DNA from: Desulfobacterales bacterium
Lineage (GTDB): Bacteria > Desulfobacterota > Desulfobacteria > Desulfobacterales > UBA11574
Direction of reading: 5' to 3'
Length of the DNA: 42,825 nucleotides
Assembly (NCBI GenBank): GCA_022340885.1
Contig: JAJDND010000029.1
Location: 1-42,825 of the forward strand
Shown here: positions 25,780-34,848 of the stretch, piece by piece
Numbering within the stretch: the first letter of the stretch is position 1
Layout of the letters: the number at the start of each line of letters is the position of its first letter
Made by a program: the position numbers and the translations under genes
Notes under the pieces: model-generated
Seen by the model: only the letters and a program-made list of their open reading frames with translations
What the model was told of the DNA's origin: nothing
The model's database searches: none

Positions 25780-27108
25780 ATGAGAAAATCACCTGTCATC
25801 AAGACATCTTTGCCCGGTCCAAATGCCCGCAAACTCATCAATCAGGATAAAATTTACGTCTCTCCTTCATATACCCGCTATTATCCCCTGGTGGTTGAAA
25901 AGGCCAAAGGGCTTTGGGTGCACGATGTGGACGGCAATGTATTTTTGGATTTTACCGCAGGCATTGCCGTTTGCGCCACTGGACACTGCCATCCGGAAGT
26001 AATTAGAGCCGTCAAAAAACAGTCCGGGCTTTTGCTTCATATGTCTGGGACTGATTTCTATTACAGGCCTCAGATCGTGCTGGCAAAAAAACTCGCGCAT
26101 CTGGCCCCGGGAAAAGGGAATAAGAAAGTGTATTTCGGCAATTCCGGCGCAGAAGCGGTGGAGGCCGCCTTTAAACTGGCGAGATGGCACACAAAGCGTG
26201 AATTAAACCTGGCATTTTACGGGGCATTTCACGGCCGGACCATGGGGGCGCTTTCACTGACGGCAAGCAAGGCCATTCAGAAAAAACATTATAATCCCCT
26301 GGTGCCCGGAATCACCCATATCCCCTATGCTTATTGCTACCGGTGCCCGTACAATCTCTGTTATCCGACATGCGGACTGGGGTGTGTCCGATGGGTCGAA
26401 GACACCCTTTTTCGAACCACCATTCCGCCTGAAGAAGTTGCAGCCATTTTCGTTGAACCGATCCAGGGGGAAGGGGGGTACATTGTTCCACCGCCTGAAT
26501 TTCACAGAGAAATGAATAACATCGCCAAAAAATACGGCATCTTGTACGTAACCGACGAGGTCCAGTCCGGAATGGGCCGAACCGGGAAAATGTTTGCCAT
26601 AGAGCATTTTGGTGTCGACCCGGACATCATCGCCCTTGCCAAAGGTATCGCTTCCGGCATGCCCCTGGGAGCGCTCACGGCGCGGGCTGAAATTATGGAC
26701 TGGGAAGCCGGGTCCCATGCTTCGACATTCGGAGGGAATCCTGTTTCATGCATGGCCGCGCTTTCAACCATTGAACTTCTCGAAAAAGAACTCATGGAAA
26801 ATGCCGCAGTTCAGGGAAAGCATCTCCTTGACGGACTCGGAGAACTTCAACAAACCCATGAATGCATGGGGGATGTTCGGGGCAAAGGTTTGATGGTCGC
26901 GGTGGAGCTTGTTGAAGATCGTGAGACTAAGGCACCTGCAAGAAAGCTGCGAAGTGCCATCATTCGGAATGCTTTTCAAAAGGGATTGTTGCTTTTGGGG
27001 TGCGGAGAGAACAGCATTCGCTTTTGTCCACCGTTGACCGTCAGCAGTGCGGAAATCGATACCTGCTTGTCCATATTCAATGATGTTATCGGCAAGGTAG
27101 CGAGATAG
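25780..27108 (+). CDS. Class-III PLP aminotransferase (acetylornithine/4-aminobutyrate family)
   Basis: 442-aa aminotransferase. Pyridoxal-phosphate contacts are visible: SGAEAVEAAFKLAR, the FHGRTMGALS segment, the TDEVQSGMGRTG strand and the Schiff-base Lys288 in ALAKGIASGMPLGA. A Cys-rich insert (YRCPYNLCYPTCGLGCVRW, about 186-205) is shared with the acetylornithine-aminotransferase-like group of archaea and deltaproteobacteria, some of which act on GABA, ornithine or as amino-acid racemases. The exact substrate is therefore open. The ATG at 25780 has GGAAGGA 3-4 nt upstream, better than a GTG 18 bp earlier. No amino-acid synthesis gene is adjacent. Confidence 0.92.
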   Translation: MRKSPVIKTSLPGPNARKLINQDKIYVSPSYTRYYPLVVEKAKGLWVHDVDGNVFLDFTAGIAVCATGHCHPEVIRAVKKQSGLLLHMSGTDFYYRPQIVLAKKLAHLAPGKGNKKVYFGNSGAEAVEAAFKLARWHTKRELNLAFYGAFHGRTMGALSLTASKAIQKKHYNPLVPGITHIPYAYCYRCPYNLCYPTCGLGCVRWVEDTLFRTTIPPEEVAAIFVEPIQGEGGYIVPPPEFHREMNNIAKKYGILYVTDEVQSGMGRTGKMFAIEHFGVDPDIIALAKGIASGMPLGALTARAEIMDWEAGSHASTFGGNPVSCMAALSTIELLEKELMENAAVQGKHLLDGLGELQQTHECMGDVRGKGLMVAVELVEDRETKAPARKLRSAIIRNAFQKGLLLLGCGENSIRFCPPLTVSSAEIDTCLSIFNDVIGKVAR

Positions 27109-27124
27109 TGCGGGTTTTTAAGGC

Positions 27125-27278
27125 GAGACTTTTGCAAAACGCTCATTTTTGTTCAAGCTCAAGGAAGGCGATCCCGCCTTTAGCGGGATTAACCGCAGGA
27201 ATACATTGAGTATTTTGAGGATTAAAATTTGAACCTGACGAAGAAATTGGGCAAAAAGGGGCGTTTTGCATAGGTCTC
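27125..27278. repeat. Palindromic intergenic element, copy C (154 bp)
   Basis: The ends are GAGACTTTTGCAAAACGC and, inverted, GCGTTTTGCATAGGTCTC, a different terminal type from copies A, B and D. The core GATTAACCGCAGGAATAC...GAGTATTTTGAGGATT matches the same consensus as the other copies. An extra hairpin GGCGATCCCGCCTTTAGCGGGAT lies in the left arm. The right end overlaps the stop codon of the gene at 27277. Confidence 0.8.
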
Positions 27279-27519
27279 AAGGCGTCTTTTCAGGCTCTTT
27301 CGCCTGCTGATAGAACGTGAGATCCCATTCCCATGTTTCCGAATTGTGACGAAGAATATAGATGGCGTTATCGTCCCCATGAATTTTAAAATATCGGTGG
27401 GTCGGCGCCAGCCAGCGGTCTTGAATTTCTCTGACCTCGATTTTTCTTTTACCCAGCCAGATCCGCCGGGGGGTCTCTTCCCCCCGGTATCCGGCATAGC
27501 ATTCCACACGAATTTTCAC
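27277..27519 (-). CDS. Small conserved protein (80 aa), unknown function
   Basis: 80-aa protein that I recall as a small family in Desulfobacterota and related groups, usually unannotated: KIRVECYAGYRGEETPRR, then KIEVREIQDRWLAPTHRYFK, then AIYILRHN and WELTF-like WEWDLTFY. The pattern is a small all-beta protein. I chose the GTG at 27519 because GGAGA lies 7 nt upstream and homology begins there; the frame continues upstream without matching anything. The TGA stop lies within the end of palindromic element C, so the last residues (KEPEKTP) may have been set by that insertion. Function unknown. Confidence 0.72.
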   Translation of the reverse strand: MKIRVECYAGYRGEETPRRIWLGKRKIEVREIQDRWLAPTHRYFKIHGDDNAIYILRHNSETWEWDLTFYQQAKEPEKTP

Positions 27520-27783
27520 AAATTGTCTCCGATGGCCGGCTACGTTTAAACCGAAAAAATTATATCCCCCTTTATGCCTTTCTTTTAAAAAAGTAAAGCT
27601 GTTTTTATGGCCAAACCAACATTGTGTTTGGGTTTTGAAAGATTTTGGTTGCATTCCGGAGGAAGACGGGGTTAACTCATTATTTTTCTTTTTATTTGAT
27701 AGCGGCAAAAAGGAAGCTGTCTGCAGAAAACTGCAAGGCATTTTTGCAAAGGCGAATAAAAAAATAATTCGCGGAGTCCGTTC

Positions 27784-29007
27784 ATGCCTCATCCATCACC
27801 GCTTGTGATGCGGAACCCTAAAGGCTCGGGATGGGTCTTAAAGATCAGCGCAGTGACGCTGTGCCGTCTGGTGTTGAATACGACCCGTCGGTTTGCCTAC
27901 CCGTTTGCACCCGTGTTGAGCCGCGGCATGGGCGTACCCCTGACTGCGGTGACGTCTATCATCGCCGTCAATCAGTTTACGGCGTTGCCGGGCATGTTTT
28001 TCGGCCCCGTGGCGGACCGGTTGGGATACCGGTTGATGATGCTGGCAGGGCTGGGAATAGTGGTTGTCGGAATGTTTGCCGGCGGGTTTTTTCCGGTTTA
28101 CGGCGTTGTTTTAGGGGCACTCTTTTTGGCAGGCCTTGGAAAAAGTATTTTCGATCCGGCCATCCAGGCGTATATCGGTCAACGGGTCCCTTTTCACCGG
28201 CGGGGATTGTTTATCGGCCTCATCGAGTTCAGTTGGGCGGGAAGCACGCTGGTCGGCATTCCTTTGACGGGATTGTTAATCGCGGCAAAGGGATGGCGGG
28301 CGCCGTTTTTTGCCATGGCGGGCATCACGCTGATCGGTATCGTGGTGCTGAAAATTTTAATGCCCAGGGATGAAACAAAAGCCGTGCCGTATCAAAGGAC
28401 ATCAAGTTTTTTGAATGCCTGGCGAAAGCTGGGCCGTGAGCGGGCTGCTCTGGGAGCGCTGGGTTTTGGATTTTTTGCCTGTGCAGCCAACGATAACCTC
28501 TTTGTGGTTTACGGTGCATGGCTGGAAAAATCCTTTGATATCAGCATCGTTGCACTGGGATTCGGCACCAGTGTCATCGGTTTTGCGGAACTTTCAGGGG
28601 AAAGCCTGACCGCTTCGATTTCCGACCGGCTGGGGTTGAAACAGGCCGTGGCGTCAGGGATGGCATTGTGCATCATCTGCTATATTGTCCTGCCTTGGCT
28701 GGGTCAAACCCTGTTTTTATCTCTTGGCGGCCTGTTCCTGATCTTTTTAACCTTTGAATTTACCATTGTTTCGGCGCTGTCCCTTTGCACGGAATTGCTT
28801 CCCGGTTTCCGTGCGACAATGATGTCGGGGTTTCTGGCGGCGGCCGGCATGGGACGGGTCGCCGGCGCCTTGATCGGGGGGCCGGTCTGGATGGCCGGCG
28901 GAATATCCATGACCGGGATGGTTTCCGGCGTCATGAGCGGCCTGGGGCTGGCCTCATTGCTCTGGGGGCTGCGGGGCTGGCAGACCGTAATAAGAGAGTC
29001 TGATTAA
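27784..29007 (+). CDS. Major facilitator superfamily transporter
   Basis: 407-aa protein with about 12 hydrophobic segments and the MFS loop motif between helices 2 and 3 (GPVADRLGYRLMM, for the GxxxDRxGRR/K pattern) plus its counterpart in the second half (SISDRLGLKQAV). Substrates cannot be told from sequence; the general look is of a drug or metabolite exporter. The start at 27784 has GGAG about 8 nt upstream. Adjacent genes are the divergent 80-aa protein and, 67 bp after the stop, the first GTPase. It could be part of a unit with the two GTPases and the EamA permease, which follow on the same strand. Confidence 0.9.
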   Translation: MPHPSPLVMRNPKGSGWVLKISAVTLCRLVLNTTRRFAYPFAPVLSRGMGVPLTAVTSIIAVNQFTALPGMFFGPVADRLGYRLMMLAGLGIVVVGMFAGGFFPVYGVVLGALFLAGLGKSIFDPAIQAYIGQRVPFHRRGLFIGLIEFSWAGSTLVGIPLTGLLIAAKGWRAPFFAMAGITLIGIVVLKILMPRDETKAVPYQRTSSFLNAWRKLGRERAALGALGFGFFACAANDNLFVVYGAWLEKSFDISIVALGFGTSVIGFAELSGESLTASISDRLGLKQAVASGMALCIICYIVLPWLGQTLFLSLGGLFLIFLTFEFTIVSALSLCTELLPGFRATMMSGFLAAAGMGRVAGALIGGPVWMAGGISMTGMVSGVMSGLGLASLLWGLRGWQTVIRESD

Positions 29008-29074
29008 TAAATATAAAAATCCAATTCCCAGATTGTTCCTTTGTTTATAAAAATGTGCTATTCGTATCCAAGCC

Positions 29075-31054
29075 ATGATGGAAAACATAAATGATCAACA
29101 TCTGAATGACGCCCTTAAAAAAGTGAGGAGCGATATTCCCCGGGCCATGGAGATGCTGGGACTTGACCGGCACGAGACGGCCGACCCATGGGCTCAGATC
29201 ATCGATAAAAAATTACTGACCAGACTGTCTCCGAATTTTCCCCTGACGATTACCATTTGCGGCGGCGGTTCTTCGGGCAAATCGACCCTGTTCAACACCA
29301 TTGCGGGCGAACACCTTTCTCCTGTCGGCGGCACCGCGGGCTTGAACCGCCGTGTACTTGCGTCGGCCCACGGCGAGCTTTTAGAAAAGGAAAACTTTCT
29401 TTCCGCGTTGTTTGAGCCCTTCGGCACGCGGCCCATTCCGCTCAAACACAAGGACGAATTGTTGACGCCGGGACAACCGGTTTATGTTCTATCCAACGCA
29501 ATTTCGAAAAATCTGGTGCTGTTGGATACTCCCGATTTCGATACCGGCGCAAAAGGCGTCTATGTGAATCGCGATGTGGCCCGGCAGGCCCTGGAGTCAT
29601 CGGACATTCTCATTTATATTTTCACCAATTCCAACTATAACAACCGAGAAAATACGGATTTTATTTCTGAAATGCTCACCGGCATTGGGATGCGAAAATG
29701 CTTTTTGATCTATCGCGTCTATCCGAGTTTTCAAACCCAGGAGGTGCAGGAACATGCCATGACCGTCGCCAAAAATCTCTATGGGGGTTTGGCGGATCAA
29801 TATGTACTGGGTGTTTACCGCGCCGACGAGGATAATGCCGTTGCCTCGGGTGAAAAACTGATGACCCTGCGGCCGGTTCGAAAAAATGATCCGTCATTTG
29901 CCGAAGCACTGATGAATATCGATTCTGCAGGGATCCGGCGAGAACTGCTGTCATCGATCTTAAATGACGTGTTGGCACGGGCCGAAGAACTTCTTGAACA
30001 GGCTAAAATTTCCAACACGGCGCTGGGTCTTTATCTCGATGCCCTTCAGACAGCTCAGAGTCATTGTGTTCGTCAGGCCCTTTCGCATTTTCCCGTGGAC
30101 CGGGTGACGAAACATTTTGTCGATATATGGTTATCCACTGATCCTCCCTTTATTAAAGCCATGAGAAGAACCGGTCACCTCATTGAGCTGCCTTTCAAAA
30201 TCGCGTCCCGTACGGCAAAGACCATTAAGGACGCATTTGCCGGCCGCGAGAAGGCACTCGATCAGGAAAACTTCGGCGATGCAATCAAAGAGGATTTGCT
30301 CAGCGCTGTAAACCGGATGCGCTATCATACGTTAAATCCCCAAATATCGGTTTTGGCAGCTTTAAAAGATCCGGTGACCCGGCGAATGTCGAATGCCGTG
30401 GACCGCATCAGGGCGGGAAAAGTATTAAAACGCCAGAAGATCCCCCGAAAGGAAGTCGAACAGGGAAAAGGGGTATTAAAATTTATTGTACCGGTCCATC
30501 CGGTTGTTTTTCCGCAACAGGAAGCCATGAAATGTTTGGACTGGAAATCGATCCAGGAATCGATTCTTTCGCAGCAAGAGGTCATCTCTGAATTTTCCGT
30601 TGATATTGAAAAGGATCTCGAAGATCTGGCGAACGGCTTTAGGCGCGAAATGGGGATGTGGACCAAAATTCGTCAGATGTTCGCCTCTCTTTTAAACGTG
30701 GTGCCGGCTACCGCAGCCATTACTTACATCCTCTCGACAGGAGATCCTGTCGGAGCCGTCGGAATCAAGGTCAAGCTCACAGGGCTTTTCGGGCTGCATG
30801 ATCTTTATGCCCTTATTGCGATTCCGGCCACTTCCGGACTCAAAAGGGCGGACCAGGCTCAACTCAAAGAGATGCTGGGACCTATCATTCAGACCTGGCT
30901 CAACAGCAAACTCAACGCGATCAAGGATCTTTTTGAAAAAGAGATCACCGGCAGTATCATTCGGGTTGCAGAAGACACGTTTAAATCGTCCGGAGCCCTG
31001 ATTCAACGGATCGACGCCGAAATCGCCAAATGGCGAAAGGTAATGACATCATGA
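29075..31054 (+). CDS. Dynamin-like GTPase, first of a tandem pair
   Basis: 659-aa protein with an N-terminal GTPase domain: P-loop GGGSSGKST (63-71), a switch-type Thr in VGGTAG, and G3 LLDTPDFD (about 150). The G4 motif expected as NKxD is replaced by IYRVYP, so base recognition may differ. A long helical region follows, with a hydrophobic hairpin near 550-600 (LLNVVPATAAITYIL and GLHDLYALIAIPATSG) that could insert in membranes, as in bacterial dynamin-like proteins. Its stop overlaps the start of the second GTPase (ATGATGA at 31051). Tandem dynamin-like pairs elsewhere act together in membrane remodelling or phage tolerance; that role here is inference. Confidence 0.8.
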   Translation: MMENINDQHLNDALKKVRSDIPRAMEMLGLDRHETADPWAQIIDKKLLTRLSPNFPLTITICGGGSSGKSTLFNTIAGEHLSPVGGTAGLNRRVLASAHGELLEKENFLSALFEPFGTRPIPLKHKDELLTPGQPVYVLSNAISKNLVLLDTPDFDTGAKGVYVNRDVARQALESSDILIYIFTNSNYNNRENTDFISEMLTGIGMRKCFLIYRVYPSFQTQEVQEHAMTVAKNLYGGLADQYVLGVYRADEDNAVASGEKLMTLRPVRKNDPSFAEALMNIDSAGIRRELLSSILNDVLARAEELLEQAKISNTALGLYLDALQTAQSHCVRQALSHFPVDRVTKHFVDIWLSTDPPFIKAMRRTGHLIELPFKIASRTAKTIKDAFAGREKALDQENFGDAIKEDLLSAVNRMRYHTLNPQISVLAALKDPVTRRMSNAVDRIRAGKVLKRQKIPRKEVEQGKGVLKFIVPVHPVVFPQQEAMKCLDWKSIQESILSQQEVISEFSVDIEKDLEDLANGFRREMGMWTKIRQMFASLLNVVPATAAITYILSTGDPVGAVGIKVKLTGLFGLHDLYALIAIPATSGLKRADQAQLKEMLGPIIQTWLNSKLNAIKDLFEKEITGSIIRVAEDTFKSSGALIQRIDAEIAKWRKVMTS

Positions 31055-32835
31055 TGACGTCAACGATTAAAACCGGAACCATCAAGGCCCTCGGGGAACT
31101 CGAAGGATTTAAATATGATGTTCGGATGCTGGCCGATGCCGTTGACCAGGCGCCGATGTGGCGGCCCGGCGCAGGCTTGAAAAAACAATGCGATGAAGTG
31201 CTGGACATGATCGATCAGCTTGAAGCGCGTTTCGAGCGCAAGCTGATCGTAACCATCATCGGTCCGTGCGGTTCAGGTAAATCGACGCTTCTCAACGCCC
31301 TGGCCGAAGTAGACGATCTGTCCGAGACAGGCAACCGGCGGCCCACCACCCAAAACATCGTCGTGCTCGGCCGCGACACAAAAGATGCCGAGCATTTGAA
31401 GGATCTGATGGGTGTTTCTCATGTGGACATGCGATCGAGTCCGGCCGCGGCTTCCCTCGAGCATGTGCTGATGATCGACACGCCGGACACGGACAGCACG
31501 CAGCAGGAAAAGCATATTCACCTGGTCCGAAAATCCATTGCCATTTCAGATATTCTCATCTGTATGTTCGATGCGGAAAATCCGAAAAGAAAGGATCATG
31601 TGGATTTTCTGGCGCATTACGTCCGCCTGTTCAACGGGGACGCCCTAGTGGTGGCGATCAACAAGTGCGACCGCCAAGATCAAAAAGAACTTGTTGAAAC
31701 GATCGTTCCGGAATTTATGGAATTTATTAAAACCGCCTGGGAAACACCCATCAAAAAAGCTTTCTGTATCAGTGCGAGGCGGCATCTGAAAAACCCCGAA
31801 TGGGATCCGGCAGCCGCACCCAAGCACGATTTTGACGAGTTTATGGCCTTGAAAACAATGATATTCGGCGATTTCAACCGTCCGGGATACAGCACCGACC
31901 AGCGGATCGAAAATGGGCGGACCCTTCGGAATTATATCTTTGAAGAAGTCTTTCGGCAGATCCAAAATGATTCGAAAGCGCTGGAAAAAACCAAACAACA
32001 GATCCAATCGGCTGAAAAAGACGCCCTGAAAGCCGCGATTTCAGCGTTTGACCCGGGGGAAACGAATCAAATGCCGGACATTAACGTTATGGTCTATCAA
32101 AGACTTGCCCACCGGTGGGTGGGTCCTGTGGGGTGGCTGATCGCGATATGGGCGAGAATATTGATTTTCGGTACCGGCATTGCATCCATGTTCAGGTTCG
32201 GCAATCCCATCCGACGGATTTCAAGCATGGTGTCTTCACTGGTTCACTTTAAGGAATCCAAAGCCGATATGGCCGAATCCCCAGGGACGGATCATGTAGA
32301 TATTGCCATGCGGGCGTACCGGCTCGTGGTCTTGCAGCAATGGCCGGACATTGCCGAAGACCTTGTTAGGGCCCGGTTCGACCCGCGTGTTCGAAAGATG
32401 CAGCCGGCACGTTCGGACGAAACGACCTTAAACGAAGATCTGATTTCCATTTGGAACGATACACTGGATCATACGGTGGAAACCGGGTCCAGGAATCTCA
32501 GCAATTTAATTTTGCAGGTTTTATTCAATCTGCCGACAATCGGCATTCTGGCGCATTTGGGATGGATCACCACACGGGATTATTTTACGGGGAAATACCT
32601 GTCTTCGAATTTCTTTTTACATGCGTTTTTAGCCGTTGCCATCACGTTGTTTTTGAGTTTCTTTATTTTTCAGGCATTGGTACGATTGGCGGCCGGACCC
32701 GATCGGATTACCCGCAAAGCGTTTGAAAAAATGAAGCAACGGGTCGAACAGATTCAGCCCATCTCCGTGAACCCCGTGGGACAGCAAATCGATGTGTTGT
32801 TGTCTCTTGGTGCTATCGATCCGTCCGTTCCGTAG
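31051..32835 (+). CDS. Dynamin-like GTPase, second of a tandem pair
   Basis: 594-aa protein with a full GTPase set: P-loop GPCGSGKST (71-79), G3 MIDTPDTDS (about 144), G4 NKCD (about 204) and ISARRH as a G5-like segment. Hydrophobic stretches near 355-385 (WLIAIWARILIFGTGIASMF) and 500-560 (two segments ending in FLSFFIFQALVRLAAG) predict membrane anchoring. I chose the ATG at 31051, which overlaps the stop of the first GTPase, over an ATG 21 bp upstream. The tight overlap suggests equal production and probably heteromeric assembly, as in other paired bacterial dynamins. The two proteins are clearly distinct in sequence. Confidence 0.83.
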   Translation: MMTSTIKTGTIKALGELEGFKYDVRMLADAVDQAPMWRPGAGLKKQCDEVLDMIDQLEARFERKLIVTIIGPCGSGKSTLLNALAEVDDLSETGNRRPTTQNIVVLGRDTKDAEHLKDLMGVSHVDMRSSPAAASLEHVLMIDTPDTDSTQQEKHIHLVRKSIAISDILICMFDAENPKRKDHVDFLAHYVRLFNGDALVVAINKCDRQDQKELVETIVPEFMEFIKTAWETPIKKAFCISARRHLKNPEWDPAAAPKHDFDEFMALKTMIFGDFNRPGYSTDQRIENGRTLRNYIFEEVFRQIQNDSKALEKTKQQIQSAEKDALKAAISAFDPGETNQMPDINVMVYQRLAHRWVGPVGWLIAIWARILIFGTGIASMFRFGNPIRRISSMVSSLVHFKESKADMAESPGTDHVDIAMRAYRLVVLQQWPDIAEDLVRARFDPRVRKMQPARSDETTLNEDLISIWNDTLDHTVETGSRNLSNLILQVLFNLPTIGILAHLGWITTRDYFTGKYLSSNFFLHAFLAVAITLFLSFFIFQALVRLAAGPDRITRKAFEKMKQRVEQIQPISVNPVGQQIDVLLSLGAIDPSVP

Positions 32836-32836
32836 A

Positions 32837-33736
32837 ATGATGGTATATGTCAAACTTATACTTACCGCCGTCTTTTGGGGCGGAACATTTATTGCCGGCA
32901 GAGTGGTGGCAAAAGATGTCGGGCCGTTTTCCGCGGCGTTTTTCAGATTTTTCATCGCTTCAATTTTTCTCGTCCTCTTCACCTTCAAAATCGAAGGCCG
33001 GCTTCCGGTTTTGCGGAAAAGACAGATCATCCCGGTTTTTCTTTTGGGAATGACGGGTGTATTTTTATATAATGTGTTTTTTTTTAAAGGACTTAAAATT
33101 ATCCATGCCGGACGGGCAGCGGTCATCATCGCCGGAAATCCCATCTTCATCACGCTGCTTTCCGCGTATTTTTTCAAGGAAAAATTAAATCTTATCAAAA
33201 TTGCCGGTATTTTGCTTTCGGTTTCCGGTGCCGTAATCGTGATCTCAAAGGGGAGCTTTCATGAGATTGTCACCGGCGGCGTGGGATGGGGAGAAATTTT
33301 CATTTTCGGCTGTGTATTCAGTTGGGTGGCCTATTCATTGATCGGAAAGGCGGTCATGGACGGTCTATCGCCGCTGGCGGCTGTGTCCTATTCCTCGATA
33401 ATCGGAGCGTTTTTCCTTTTTTTTCCGACACTTTTTGAAGGCGGCTTACAAAATTTTCGCCTTTATCATCCTTTGGACTGGGTGGGGTTGTTTTATCTCG
33501 GGTTTTTTGGAACCGTCATCGGATTTGTATGGTATTACGAAGGCATTAAAAAGATCGGCCCCATGAAGGCAAGCCTTTTTATCAATTTTGTTCCCATCAG
33601 CGCAGTGGTGATGGCCTTTTTTATTTTGAACGAGCCGATCACGCCGTCCCTGTTTATCGGAACCCTTTTGGTCTGCTCCGGTGTTTATCTGACAAACAAA
33701 AGATTTAACCCGCATCTCGTTGGAACGGCCGCCTGA
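32837..33736 (+). CDS. EamA/DMT-family permease
   Basis: 299-aa protein with about ten hydrophobic segments and the two-fold EamA repeat (first half GGTFIAGRVVAKDVGPF...FRFF, second half GEIFIFGCVFSWVAYSLIGK). Members export amino acids or other metabolites. It starts 1 bp after the stop of the second GTPase, so it is likely cotranscribed. A second EamA gene begins at 42118. No ribosome site is obvious before the ATG, as often with closely packed coupled genes. Substrate unknown. Confidence 0.9.
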   Translation: MMVYVKLILTAVFWGGTFIAGRVVAKDVGPFSAAFFRFFIASIFLVLFTFKIEGRLPVLRKRQIIPVFLLGMTGVFLYNVFFFKGLKIIHAGRAAVIIAGNPIFITLLSAYFFKEKLNLIKIAGILLSVSGAVIVISKGSFHEIVTGGVGWGEIFIFGCVFSWVAYSLIGKAVMDGLSPLAAVSYSSIIGAFFLFFPTLFEGGLQNFRLYHPLDWVGLFYLGFFGTVIGFVWYYEGIKKIGPMKASLFINFVPISAVVMAFFILNEPITPSLFIGTLLVCSGVYLTNKRFNPHLVGTAA

Positions 33737-33795
33737 AAATTTTCTTTTTTCGGGCACGGATGGACACGGATGATCAAGATGATTAAATTGAGAAT

Positions 33796-34470
33796 ATGAT
33801 GGATTTTAATGATCAAAAATATTTGTCACCCACTTCGATCCTCGACAGTGATCATCCGGCGGTTGTCGAATATGCTCTTGACACCGTAAAAGATGCTGGA
33901 AACGATCCCGCTTTCCAAGCTGTAAAACTTTTTTATGCCGTACGGGACGGCATCTGGTATGATCCCTACTATCCTTTTTTTCTTCCGGAACATTATCGGG
34001 CCAGCAATATTCTCGATTCCGGCCGGGGATTTTGCATCAGCAAGGCCGGGCTTCTTTGCGCCCTGGGAAGGGTTTGCAAAATTCCCTCCAGGGTGGGTTT
34101 TGCCACGGTTCGCAATCACCTGGCCACTCCGAAGCTTCTGGAATTTATCGGGTCGGACCGATTTGTCTATCATGGGTATACGGAATTTTATCTCCACGGT
34201 AAATGGATCAAGGCAACGCCCACCTTCAATATCGAATTGTGCGAGAAACACCATGTCGCCCCCCTTGACTTCAACGGCAAAGAGGACGCCATATTCCATG
34301 AATTCAATCAGGATCAAAAACTATTCATGGAATATCTGGAGTATCACGGGACCTATGCGGACATTCCCATAGATAACATCCTCGCGGAATGGAAAAAAGA
34401 ATACGGCAAAGACCGCATCCGAAAATGGATCGGCAACTTTAATAAAACAGGCACCATAAACCCCGATTGA
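33796..34470 (+). CDS. Transglutaminase-like cysteine protein
   Basis: 224-aa protein with the transglutaminase/protease core: GRGFCISKAGLLCALGR with Cys80, and VYHGYTEFYLHGKWIKATPTF with His126. The third catalytic residue, usually Asp in a V/xDPTF motif, is Thr141 here (KATPTF), so the triad is not standard. This pattern occurs in a subgroup of bacterial transglutaminase-like proteins, to my recollection. No signal peptide. It may cleave or link peptide bonds, or have lost catalysis. It is alone in a 60-380 bp spaced position; the short upstream gap contains CACGGATGGACACGGAT low-complexity repeat sequence. Confidence 0.8.
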   Translation: MMDFNDQKYLSPTSILDSDHPAVVEYALDTVKDAGNDPAFQAVKLFYAVRDGIWYDPYYPFFLPEHYRASNILDSGRGFCISKAGLLCALGRVCKIPSRVGFATVRNHLATPKLLEFIGSDRFVYHGYTEFYLHGKWIKATPTFNIELCEKHHVAPLDFNGKEDAIFHEFNQDQKLFMEYLEYHGTYADIPIDNILAEWKKEYGKDRIRKWIGNFNKTGTINPD

Positions 34471-34848
34471 CGGGATCTTAATCTCCTATGTCAGTATTTT
34501 TCATTCAGTTTTACGCCTGTATTCTGCTCTAACGGCAGGAACCGGCAAATTTTGCCGGGGCGTGAAACCGTCCGCCCGAATTCGCCCCTATAAGATGAAA
34601 TAAAATAATTTTGACAAGGGTTAAGAATAAGATTATTTTGGTTTTATTATTGCAAATGGTGAACTTTTTGAATATGTTAAAAACAAAGGTGGCGAACACG
34701 CCATGAATCTCCTTAAAGGGGCTTTGTTTTAGGTGTCACCCCATTTTAATTTCACCACATCTGTTGCATTACTTATAAAACGATTTGTCTTTGGAATGCC
34801 TTTTTTCCTTCCGGCAGTGGTAGCAGCATTATTTTTCACAGATTTAAC
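34471..34848. other. Intergenic region with palindrome and promoter
   Basis: 378-bp gap. The palindrome CCGGCAAATTTTGCCGG lies at 34542-34558 without a T-run. A good sigma-70 candidate follows (34611-34639). Very short overlapping frames (16 and 9 codons near 34670-34732) lack ribosome sites, so I do not call them genes. Confidence 0.6.
34611..34639 (+). promoter_or_regulatory. Candidate sigma-70 promoter
   Basis: TTGACA (34611-34616), a 17-nt spacer, and TATTTT (34634-34639). It lies about 210 bp upstream of the phosphodiesterase gene on the same strand. Both elements are strong in an AT-rich context. Confidence 0.5.

Noticed and set aside
13849-27278. Palindromic elements as insertion sequences or CRISPR repeats
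   Set aside because: Each is under 160 bp with no transposase frame, and copies are kilobases apart without spacer periodicity.
34672-34732. Two tiny overlapping frames (16 and 9 codons) before the phosphodiesterase gene
   Set aside because: No ribosome site, no recognisable content and no attached terminator structure.
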